From Adhaeribacter rhizoryzae (GTDB lineage: Bacteria > Bacteroidota > Bacteroidia > Cytophagales > Hymenobacteraceae), in the NCBI RefSeq assembly GCF_008629685.1, contig NZ_VWSF01000004.1:186001-250000 (forward strand): 64,000 bases of DNA, read 5' to 3'. Positions 44,440-52,232 of this stretch are shown here, piece after piece (within the stretch, counting starts at the first letter, position 1; every line of letters starts with the position of its first letter). The position numbers and the translations under genes are program-made. The notes beneath the pieces were generated by a model. The model was not told the DNA's origin. It did no database searches and saw only the letters and a list, made by a program, of their open reading frames with translations.

Positions 44440-45318
44440 ATGGAAACATACCTCGAATTATTCATCAATTCTTTTACGGGCTATGGCAATTACTTGTTAA
44501 AAGAAATATTAAACCCTGGTTGGGGAAATTACTTTTACTGGCTATTAGGCATCTCCTTATTTTTCTGGCTACTCGAAATATTTATGCCCTGGCGGCAGCA
44601 TCAGGCCAAAATCCGGCAGGACTTTTGGCTCGATGGTTTTTACATGTTCTTTAACTTTTTCTTGTTTTCCCTGGTGGGCTTTAATGCCGTATCAAACATT
44701 GGGGTGCAGGCTTTTAACGATTTGCTGGCGCTATTTAGGTTAAAAAATATTGTGGCTTTTGAAATTCATTCCTGGCCAATTTGGGCGCAACTACTTACGC
44801 TGTTCATTGTTCGGGATTTTATTCAGTGGAACGTACACCGGTTGTTGCACCGCGTAGATTACCTCTGGGAGTTTCACAAACTGCACCACTCCGTGCAGGA
44901 AATGGGTTTTGGCGCACACCTGCGTTTTCACTGGATGGAAACAGTAATTTACCGGACTTTAGAATATATTCCGCTGGCCATGATTGGTTTAGGCATTCAG
45001 GACTTTTTCGTCGTTCATATTTTTGCCACGGCTATCGGACATTTTAACCACTCCAATTTTAAGATTCCTCTGGGGCCATTGCGCTATCTGGTCAATAACC
45101 CGCAAATGCACATCTGGCACCATGCCAAACAGATGCCATACCCATATGGCGCCAATTACGGCATTACTTTAAGTATCTGGGATTATTTGTTCCGAACGGC
45201 TTACCTGCCGGATGATGGCCGGGATATTGAGCTAGGCTTTGAGGAAGTAGAAAAATACCCCAATTCCTTTAAAGAACAACAGACTTACCCATTCCGCTCG
45301 AAAAAGCTGAATGCATAA
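44440..45318 (+). CDS. Sterol desaturase/fatty acid hydroxylase family protein
   Basis: 292 aa, four or more membrane helices. Three histidine boxes of the di-iron superfamily are visible: HRLLHRV (near 144-150), HKLHHSVQEMGFGAH (near 154-168) and HIWHHAKQM (near 226-234). These bind two irons for O2-dependent hydroxylation or desaturation of lipids. The gene starts 20 bases after the TlpA-rhodanese fusion on the same strand, an unexpected partner; a link between sulfur metabolism and membrane lipid change is possible but unproven. An intrinsic hairpin follows the stop by about 35 bases. Confidence 0.9.
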   Translation: METYLELFINSFTGYGNYLLKEILNPGWGNYFYWLLGISLFFWLLEIFMPWRQHQAKIRQDFWLDGFYMFFNFFLFSLVGFNAVSNIGVQAFNDLLALFRLKNIVAFEIHSWPIWAQLLTLFIVRDFIQWNVHRLLHRVDYLWEFHKLHHSVQEMGFGAHLRFHWMETVIYRTLEYIPLAMIGLGIQDFFVVHIFATAIGHFNHSNFKIPLGPLRYLVNNPQMHIWHHAKQMPYPYGANYGITLSIWDYLFRTAYLPDDGRDIELGFEEVEKYPNSFKEQQTYPFRSKKLNA

Positions 45319-45353
45319 GTCAGCAATTATCTTAAGCAACTACAGAAAAAATT

Positions 45354-45390
45354 ATTGCAAAAGACCTGGCAGCACTAGGTCTTTTGCAAT
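45354..45390 (+). terminator. Hairpin after the sterol desaturase gene
   Basis: ATTGCAAAAGACCT (45354-45367) pairs with AGGTCTTTTGCAAT (45377-45390), a perfect 14-bp stem with a nine-base loop. No long T run follows, so call it a probable terminator of the sulfur operon. Confidence 0.65.
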
Positions 45391-45423
45391 GCATATCTAT
45401 TCTAAAAACCCATCCCAAATAAG

Positions 45424-45450
45424 TATGCTATGCTATGCTATGCTATGCTA
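45424..45450. repeat. Pentanucleotide tandem repeat (TATGC)
   Basis: Five perfect copies of TATGC followed by TA. Short enough to vary by slippage. It lies in the intergenic space between the sulfur operon and the hsdR relic, not in a gene. Confidence 0.85.
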
Positions 45451-45536
45451 TTGCGTGCTGAGCTTATAAGGGAATATTTTAGGTTTTAAATTCCTCCAAA
45501 CTACTCCAATCGTAATACCAAATAATAACTATGATG

Positions 45537-45640
45537 TTTCATAGCAGTACAATAAAAAGCTTTACCAACCTGTCGTTCTATAAAACTTGAAGAATTCCAA
45601 AAGAATCTTCTGCCTAAACTGGTTATACCTGTAATAAACC
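45537..45640. repeat. Diverged intergenic repeat, copy B
   Basis: Second copy of the element at 37247-37350: CATAGCAGTACAATAAAAAGC and GAATTCCAAAAGAATCTTCT, then GTAATAAACC. Both copies lie in spacers beside broken or solitary genes. Confidence 0.45.
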
Positions 45641-46657
45641 AAGCCCTTGCCCCTACTTTGCCGGAAAGAATATTGCTTTGGGTAATTTTTATCAGGCCAC
45701 AAAAAATTGCCACTCTTTGTACCGTTCTTCTGCCTGTTCCCTAATTTCGGCCAGAATTTCCTGTAATTCCTCCGTAATGCTTTACGCCGAAGAATATTTT
45801 TAACTGATAACCTTATTTGGGCTTTGGTATCGGATTTCTTATACCAATCCGGCTGCTACGCATTCTTTTTAATTACTCTGGTAACGTCTTTTACAATCAC
45901 TTTAATTAATTCAAAATCCTGAATGGCGCTGGGGTGTTTGGCCAATATTTCGTAAAAAGCTTCTTCGTCTTCGGTCAGGCCCAGGCTTTGCTGTACTTTA
46001 TCCTCGTTTTGTAGGCTGGACGCTAAGTCCCGCATCTTTTGCATGGCAATTAAGCTATCGAAGAAATGGTTGTGGTAGCCCTGAATAATTTTCTCGACTT
46101 CTTCTTTCAGCTTGCGGTATTTAACCAGGTTATTGGGCGAACGGACTTTTATTTCATTGTTCAGAATCTGGCGCAGCAGTTCCAGTTTTAGCTCGTTGCC
46201 GGTTTTTTGTTCTTTGGCGGTGGCCAGAAAATCGTCGTTTATAATAGAAATATCAAAGCGGTCGATGCCGGCCATCTGGAACACGTCTATTACGGCTTCG
46301 CTTTTCGATGCTGCGGTGAATGCGTTCTTTAATCTGGCTTTCTTTTTTCTTAATGTTGGTTTGCGGGTATTTTATTTTCCGCACCGCTGCCCCTACGTGC
46401 TGAAAGAACAAAATATCCACGGCAACTTCGTTAATATTCGGGTGGCTTTTCACAATGGGCACCAGGGCGCTTAGCTTCTTCTCATTTTGCATAAATTGCT
46501 TACACACTTCCTCATCGGCCACCAAAATATTAACCGCCCGCATCACTAACTTAAACTTATCACCTTCCTTTAAATACGGCCAACTATAATAACTCCACCC
46601 AAACCGATCCAAAACCGATTCGCCGGTCAAAGCCGCATAATCCGGTGTTCCGTGCTG

Positions 46658-46684
46658 TCCCCCTTCGGAGGGGGTTGGGGGAGG
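46658..46684. repeat. GC-rich dispersed repeat inside the hsdR relic, copy 1
   Basis: TCCCCCTTCGGAGGGGGTTGGGGGAGG-type element (27 bases). A matching inverted copy lies at 46799-46824. The CCCCCTTCGGAGGGGG core is itself palindromic. Related sequence is near 56404. Confidence 0.75.
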
Positions 46685-46798
46685 ATTATGCCCCGGCGTA
46701 CCTAAAACCGGCGACTCTCCGGAGGCTAATGGCGAAGTATAGGTTAAGGGCGATTCGGCGGCGGTGGCTAGGGTATTGGCATCGGCATAAGTAGTTGT

Positions 46799-46824
46799 CC
46801 TCCCCTACCCCCTCCGAAGGGGGA
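46799..46824. repeat. GC-rich dispersed repeat inside the hsdR relic, copy 2 (inverted)
   Basis: Reverse-complement relative of the 46658 element (CCTCCCCTACCCCCTCCGAAGGGGGA). The pair encloses about 115 bases that read as an insertion in the hsdR frame. Confidence 0.75.
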
Positions 46825-47157
46825 CTGTTCAATAGGCGTGGAAAAATAGGGTGTTAAATGCTGTTGTAGGTCCTGGATAAATTCCTGGGTGAAGGCAAAG
46901 GCTTCTTCTAAATCGATGGTAGCCTGGCCCTGTTCGCCGCTGTAGTTTACAACTGATTACCAAAAAACTGGTGTTATTTAGCGTTTATTTTAAAAGTTGG
47001 CCTTTATAATATTCGTGGAAAATATAAAACCGGATGTAGGTCAGCAGGCACTCCGGCACCAATAAACCTTTTATTAGGATTTCGAGGGCAAAATCGTCGG
47101 TTATTACTGCGCGGCGGCAAACTATTATAAACCCTAACTATATAATTTTGCGATAAC

Positions 47158-50100
47158 TTATATATAAGGATTATCTTTCTGCATCTGCCAAAATTTCGTT
47201 TCTTGGTTATATTTAAAATAAATTCCAGAAAAATTGCTAACAGATTTAAAATCTATATCTGATTTAATAATTTCTTTAATGAAGGATTTGTCAGGGCTTA
47301 CTAAATATTGCTTATTATTGATTCTTCGAGCTAAAAGGATTTCCGTTTTCTCATGTACTTTCCCAAAGGTAAAATCGGAAATTTTCTTTATTTCATTACC
47401 TTGCTTCCCATTTTGAGCAATAAGTATCTTAATCCACTCCATAGTACTTGGGGAAATCTTTTCTACAATCCCACCTTCATTTAGAATTATTGCAATTTTA
47501 TATTCTCTAATACTTTTTTTCCAAATTTCATCTTCAAAATACTTACCTATTTCCACTGCGGCTGTTCTGGACCTTATACCTGCTTGGTAAATTTTAACAG
47601 ATTTTAAATCTGGTAATCCAGCTTCTGTTAAAATGGATAACTCTTCTAACACCTCTGCTTCAGTTTCTAAATCCCTGAGCCGTAATTTTTTTGCTATTCC
47701 ATTCAATATCCATGGCAATTTGTAAGTATATAAACCCTTTATTATAGACCGTGCATTATGCAATAATAGAATTTGATTTAAAGAAATTCCTTTCAGCCAA
47801 TAAGTTCTAATAAGATCTATATTATCACTTAAAATTTCATCTCCTTCTTCTCGAATAATTGGTATATCCTTTACTAACTCTTCAACATTTTTTAATAACT
47901 TTATTAAATTTTCTGTCGTCCAACCCTCCTCATAGAATTTATTTATTCCTTCTATTATTTGAGGAAGCATCTTCTCAATTAGAAGATCACTACTTAATGG
48001 TAAACCTGAATCAATTAACGACTTCCATCTAAATTTACTATTACCAACCTTTTTAACAATTCCTTCAACTCTTGCCTTTAAGAATTTTAATACATCCTCT
48101 CCGTCTAAAGAAGGATGCCTAGAAGCTTGAATATATGCTAATGAACCCCTAAAATATTCTTCTATCCAACTATAATCATATAGTTCTTCTTCACTTTCAT
48201 TATTATTTATTAAATGAAGAGAAAGCAAGGCGTCATCAATCCAATCAAGTGTTTCTTCAATAATATTTGCCTCTTCATCAATTTCCTTTAATTTATTTTC
48301 TGTTATAAGTTGAATTAAAAGCTCAAACGAAACCCCCTGATTATTAGCTATATTTTTTAAAGCATTTAGTAAAAATAAAATTCCACTTTCTGCTTTGTCA
48401 ATTTTTTCCTTATTAAAATACTTTTGTACTTCTTCTCTTTTATATTTATTCCTATACTTTTCTCTTTTTGTAGCATTTTTAGAAACATCTATTGCAACAA
48501 GTATTTTTCCCTCATGATCTACAAATGCCCTTCCCGCTCTTCCAGCGATATTCCAAAAATCACGATGTGTTAAAGGTGATCCACTTTGAGATAATGTAGA
48601 GAAGATAACTGATGATACTCCTAAATTTACACCTTGACCTAATGTTGAGGTTGAAATTATTACTAAAGGATTATCGAGCCGCATTAGGCGTTCAAGCGGA
48701 AGTCTTACGTCAGAATGCAAATCAGCATTATGGCAAAGAATCCCCTTGCGAGCATATTTCAGCCAAAGATTATCGTCAGTGTTTCCATATGCCTCAATGC
48801 AGGATAATTCAAAAATCTTCCAGTCTTGGCTATTTTTCCAGACATGGTTTGGCGCGCCTATACCAATACAATTATTATAAGCTTCGGCTAATTTAAATAC
48901 AGACTTCTTTAAGCCAACAAAAATAAGTACTTTACCAAAAGACTTTAATTTAAATGCTGTTGCTGTAATTGCTTCATTCTTATCTTTAGGATAAATCTTC
49001 CTAGAAAAGCTTTGTTTTTCCTTTATTATGAAGCTTTTATTGAATGATTCCCTTTCGGAATCATTGTTTTTCCAATAAATATTTACAGCAGACCCAGTCC
49101 ATTCTAAAGTTCCAAGTCTTTCATCTGATGGCCTCCATTTATCTTTATAAACATTCCCATCTTTGGTAGTGAGCCATTCAGCGAGCTCTTCAGCATTCGG
49201 TAAAACAGCTGAAAGTAAGAGAAATTTCCCATTGTTTTTCGATAATGAATATCTTAGTTCCTCATAAAAAATTTCATTTATTATAAGTCTTTTATCTGGT
49301 CCCAATAAATGCCCTTCATCTACAATTATTAATTTTATCTGATTTAAAATATCATTATTTCCTCTTAAAATAGCTTTTGATTTTTCAGGAGTAGCAATTA
49401 TTATATGGGATTCTTGAATTACTTTTTCATCCAATTTGCTATAAAAATTTCCTCCATATAATTGAGAAGTAGTAAAATTTAAATTTCTAAAAATATTACC
49501 TAAGGAAGTTTCAACTTCAAAAGCTAAGGAAACAAATGGAGCAATATACAATATTTTACAGTCAGGAAAATTGGTTAATGAATTTAAAATGGCAAGTTCA
49601 GCAATTCTAGTTTTACCACTACTTGTAGGAATACTTATCACACATCCTATGCCATCAGAATCTATTACTTTATTAAGAGATTTCCTTTGTGTAATAAACA
49701 GCTCAAATACCCCATTTGGTTGAAGATTAGTCAAAGAATTTATATATTTTTTAACTATATTGTTCTGTATGTCAAAGAATATACCTAATGTATTCCATAA
49801 TGAAGCCTCTTTAAAACTATCAGAAATCAAAAGTAGTAATCTTACAATCCACCAAATTCCAGGATCATTTTTTACTTCAGCAATTTCCTTTAAAGCTTTC
49901 AGTAATTCTTTTGCAGCCATAATGGATTCCACTTGCCCATTATAAGCGTAATCAACCAAACGGTCTAAGGCTTTTGCAATGATTAATTCATAAACTTTTG
50001 TGTCACTTTCTAAATTATCAGTATTTGATGCTAAATAATCATCGGAATAGGATTCATCAACCATTAATTTGTCAATTTCTATTGTCAGGTTGTAATAATC

Positions 50101-50529
50101 TCTTCGAAGAAATAGATACAAAAGCTTAGAAATGACAGTTTCTGAATTTAATTTTTTTGTTAGGATATATGATTTGGAATATTGAAAACAAACGTAATAG
50201 GCAAGCGCTGAAATCAGCCCATAATAATTACTTACAAACATCTTGCTTGCTAAATAATTATTAGTATATTCAAGAATAGAGGCGCCTTTTTCTAATGGTG
50301 ACAGAGCACTTTCAAGATTGTTGTCTTCGGCGATGGAGCAACCTAAATTTAAATAGTAAAAACCAAGTAAATTAAGGCTTTCATCAGATATTGTATACGG
50401 AGGAAAATTGTCTGAATTTTCAGAAGTATTTAAAAGAATATATCTAGAATTCGCTTGTGCAATTAAATTCTGAATTAATCCATCCTTTTCAATATTGTCA
50501 AGTTTAGTTATTGCAATTTCTGCTTTCAT
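47158..50529 (-). CDS. hamB: Hachiman defence helicase
   Basis: 1123 aa. The N-terminal 280 residues are helical and unlike known domains. A superfamily 2 helicase core follows: Walker A SIPTSSGKTRIAELAIL (GKT near 303), IIVDEGHLLGP with DEGH near 403 (motif II), SAVLPNAEELAEWL (motif III), then STLGQGVNLGVSSVIF near 633 and NIAGRAGRAFVD (motif VI) near 660. The C-terminal 350 residues are unassigned. The order and size, and the HamA partner overlapping its start by four bases, identify HamB of the Hachiman phage-defence system. It unwinds DNA and is thought to gate HamA nuclease. The gene is AT-richer than its neighbours, which suggests horizontal transfer. All key motifs look intact. Confidence 0.85.
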   Translation of the reverse strand: MKAEIAITKLDNIEKDGLIQNLIAQANSRYILLNTSENSDNFPPYTISDESLNLLGFYYLNLGCSIAEDNNLESALSPLEKGASILEYTNNYLASKMFVSNYYGLISALAYYVCFQYSKSYILTKKLNSETVISKLLYLFLRRDYYNLTIEIDKLMVDESYSDDYLASNTDNLESDTKVYELIIAKALDRLVDYAYNGQVESIMAAKELLKALKEIAEVKNDPGIWWIVRLLLLISDSFKEASLWNTLGIFFDIQNNIVKKYINSLTNLQPNGVFELFITQRKSLNKVIDSDGIGCVISIPTSSGKTRIAELAILNSLTNFPDCKILYIAPFVSLAFEVETSLGNIFRNLNFTTSQLYGGNFYSKLDEKVIQESHIIIATPEKSKAILRGNNDILNQIKLIIVDEGHLLGPDKRLIINEIFYEELRYSLSKNNGKFLLLSAVLPNAEELAEWLTTKDGNVYKDKWRPSDERLGTLEWTGSAVNIYWKNNDSERESFNKSFIIKEKQSFSRKIYPKDKNEAITATAFKLKSFGKVLIFVGLKKSVFKLAEAYNNCIGIGAPNHVWKNSQDWKIFELSCIEAYGNTDDNLWLKYARKGILCHNADLHSDVRLPLERLMRLDNPLVIISTSTLGQGVNLGVSSVIFSTLSQSGSPLTHRDFWNIAGRAGRAFVDHEGKILVAIDVSKNATKREKYRNKYKREEVQKYFNKEKIDKAESGILFLLNALKNIANNQGVSFELLIQLITENKLKEIDEEANIIEETLDWIDDALLSLHLINNNESEEELYDYSWIEEYFRGSLAYIQASRHPSLDGEDVLKFLKARVEGIVKKVGNSKFRWKSLIDSGLPLSSDLLIEKMLPQIIEGINKFYEEGWTTENLIKLLKNVEELVKDIPIIREEGDEILSDNIDLIRTYWLKGISLNQILLLHNARSIIKGLYTYKLPWILNGIAKKLRLRDLETEAEVLEELSILTEAGLPDLKSVKIYQAGIRSRTAAVEIGKYFEDEIWKKSIREYKIAIILNEGGIVEKISPSTMEWIKILIAQNGKQGNEIKKISDFTFGKVHEKTEILLARRINNKQYLVSPDKSFIKEIIKSDIDFKSVSNFSGIYFKYNQETKFWQMQKDNPYI

Positions 50530-51365
50530 AAAGCTAAAGGCTTTGATAATAATTCTTCTGCTTTCTCGAAAGCTTTATTAATAAGATCTTCAGGATTTTC
50601 CAATCCTACTGATACTAGAATAAATGTTGGGTTATCACTTCCTAAATGTTTTTCAACAACATCATGTGTTTCAGAATTACTAAGTAAGAACCCAGTGTAA
50701 ATCAAATCTCCTTTACCTTTAATCTCATCAATAAAATGATTATCTAAAATATCAGCTAATTCTTCTGTAGAAGCATCTTTGGCTAATTCTTCCACCAAGA
50801 ATGAATAAGAAATTGGAAATTTTTCTTTACCAAGTGACAAACAAATTGTTTCCACAACGTTTTTACTTGGTTTTTTTCTAAACTTCGCTTCTCCTAAATA
50901 AATTTTAACTTTTTCTTCATCTGATGTTCTAATAATTTCAACCATTAATGTATCATCACCTTTTATAGCCTGATCTACATTGGGATTATATTTTAACTTA
51001 AATGCTTTAACAAGTGGTTTATTTAAACATCCTTCTACATACTCAGTTAATAAAATCTCGGTAGCATTTCCTTTTTTAACTTTATCTACTCTAGGAAGCT
51101 TTCGGTGTTGTTCAGCATATTTCGGAAAACCAAGTTGACTAAATTTTTCTTTAAGCTTCCTTAGCCTATAATCTGAGTAATGGTGATGAATTAATTTGCT
51201 TGCTAACCAATCAATCATCTCATCAGCTGATGTTGAATCATTTGCAGTTAAAGAACGGTGGCATTTTGTGGCTGTTCTTGCAACATCGTTACAAACTAAC
51301 CATTTTCCAAATTGATTTGGTAGGCAAGGATGATCTCCTAAAAGTTCCTGATGTGTTTTTCCCAT
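50526..51365 (-). CDS. hamA: Hachiman defence nuclease (DUF1837)
   Basis: 279 aa. The C-terminal half is the HamA/DUF1837 domain: ATEILLTEYVEGCLNKPL (E103 and neighbours), then DQAIKGDDTLMVEI with D147/D148, and KIYLGEAKFRKK with E159 and K161, a PD-(D/E)xK-type nuclease triad. The N-terminal half (helical, with LVCNDVARTATKCHRSL) is the variable part. HamA together with HamB protects against phage by degrading DNA on activation. Its stop overlaps the hamB start (ATGA), so the pair is co-translated. It lies between hsdM and hsdR remnants. Catalytic residues are read from pattern only. Confidence 0.85.
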   Translation of the reverse strand: MGKTHQELLGDHPCLPNQFGKWLVCNDVARTATKCHRSLTANDSTSADEMIDWLASKLIHHHYSDYRLRKLKEKFSQLGFPKYAEQHRKLPRVDKVKKGNATEILLTEYVEGCLNKPLVKAFKLKYNPNVDQAIKGDDTLMVEIIRTSDEEKVKIYLGEAKFRKKPSKNVVETICLSLGKEKFPISYSFLVEELAKDASTEELADILDNHFIDEIKGKGDLIYTGFLLSNSETHDVVEKHLGSDNPTFILVSVGLENPEDLINKAFEKAEELLSKPLAL

Positions 51366-51424
51366 TCTTTAATTCTGATTATTAAATATTGTCAATAAGT
51401 TTTATTGATTTGATAAAAAAAACC

Positions 51425-51736
51425 TTAAGCTGCTTGATGATAGCCAAATAATACTCCCCTAACGTCGGAACCCATGTACCGTCCCGGCGAAAGCACAAAA
51501 TTATTGGCTTCTATTTCCGGGAGGGTAGCGGCTTTGCAGAAGCCATCAATATTCGAATAATTGCCATTCAGGTTACGCCACTGGTGGTAGATATCAACTA
51601 CTTTAGTAAAATTTTCGTCGTGGAAAACGCGCAGGCGGCGGCTGGCCATCTGGTCCAGTTTGCGGACATTCCACAACTCGTTTTCAAAATCTATATTGGC
51701 TTTGGGTTTGGTAACAGGGGTATTCTTTTGGGCCAT
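51425..51736 (-). pseudogene. Internally deleted HsdM (type I methyltransferase subunit)
   Basis: 103 codons that splice the two ends of an HsdM. The start reads MAQKNTPVTKPKANIDFENELWN, the normal HsdM opening (usually followed by AADKLRGNMDASEYK). The rest reads KVVDIYHQWRNLNGNY and DGFCKAATLPEIEANNFVLSPGRYMG, which is the HsdM C-terminal block just before the last helices. The entire SAM-binding and NPPF core is gone. The junction falls near residues 30-45. It has an intact frame and might still be expressed, but cannot methylate. It is 59 bases upstream of hamA on the same strand. Confidence 0.8.
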
Positions 51737-52036
51737 TTAAAAAGCTGTTCTGGTATTTTATTAAGGTCTTAATGTAAGGAAAATATTCTTAGCTAATTGG
51801 CAAATTACCAGAAAGAATATTAATTATTTTTAATGCTGATAGTAGACCTGTAACGCCTTCTATACAGCAGATTCCTCCGCAATGACCGGTGATAAGGTGG
51901 ATTTCTGTTAGCAGCTATGGAAGCTCCTGCTTACTTTCTGGAATTAGTTTAACAAACATCACCTAATATTTAGCAAAATATTTATTAAACAAAAAACCAC
52001 TTACAGTTTTTAGCCTATAAGTGGTTTTGTAATAAG
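51737..52036. other. Intergenic region beside tRNA-Thr
   Basis: About 300 bases between the hsdM relic and the tRNA. It holds the tRNA terminator hairpin (listed). No gene or att-type repeat of the tRNA 3' end was recognised at the island border. Confidence 0.45.
51993..52028 (-). terminator. Terminator downstream of tRNA-Thr
   Basis: Stem AAAACCACTTA (51993-52003) with TAAGTGGTTTT (52018-52028). On the minus strand it ends GGTTTTTTGTTT, a good intrinsic terminator for the tRNA and the DUF349 transcript. Confidence 0.8.
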
Positions 52037-52109
<73 letters not shown>

Positions 52110-52232
52110 AATTACTGGTGTGCTTATCTTTCAAAGCGGTAGCAAAATTAGTACTTAGTTTTAATTATGCAAACCCCAGTAGCCGGTAATCTTCAATATT
52201 TTTTTAATTACCTGATAATCAAATTTAAAATT

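Larger units (their letters stand above)
45692..47130 (-). pseudogene. Shredded type I restriction subunit (HsdR) with C-terminal DUF3387 domain
   Basis: Pieces of one gene lie on the minus strand in several frames. From the 5' side: AVITDDFALEILIKGLLVPE and YIRFYIFHEYYKGQLLK; then NYSGEQGQATIDLEEAFAF; then EEVCKQFMQNEKKLSAL; then FDISIINDDFLATAKEQKTGNELKLELLRQILNNEIKVRS-type DUF3387 sequence (in fragments), LGLTEDEEAFYEILAKHPSA and, in yet another frame, ITEELQEILAEIREQAEE to a TGA at 45692. The central helicase motor is missing. At least three frameshifts or stops occur, and a GC-rich repeat pair is inserted near 46658-46824. It is a dead restriction subunit next to an intact defence pair. 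Confidence 0.82.

Noticed and set aside
45424..45450. Possible CRISPR-like repeat
   Set aside because: The unit is only five bases with no spacers; it is a simple tandem repeat. No CRISPR array or cas gene was found in the window.
45501..45713. Open frame of 70 codons on the minus strand
   Set aside because: It begins inside the hsdR relic tail in another frame and continues over a dispersed repeat, so it is debris.
47158..51365. Alternative reading of the helicase-nuclease pair as a Zorya, Wadjet or DISARM fragment
   Set aside because: The two-gene layout, the DUF1837 GEAK nuclease and the single SF2 helicase of about 1100 residues fit Hachiman; no other component of those systems is present.
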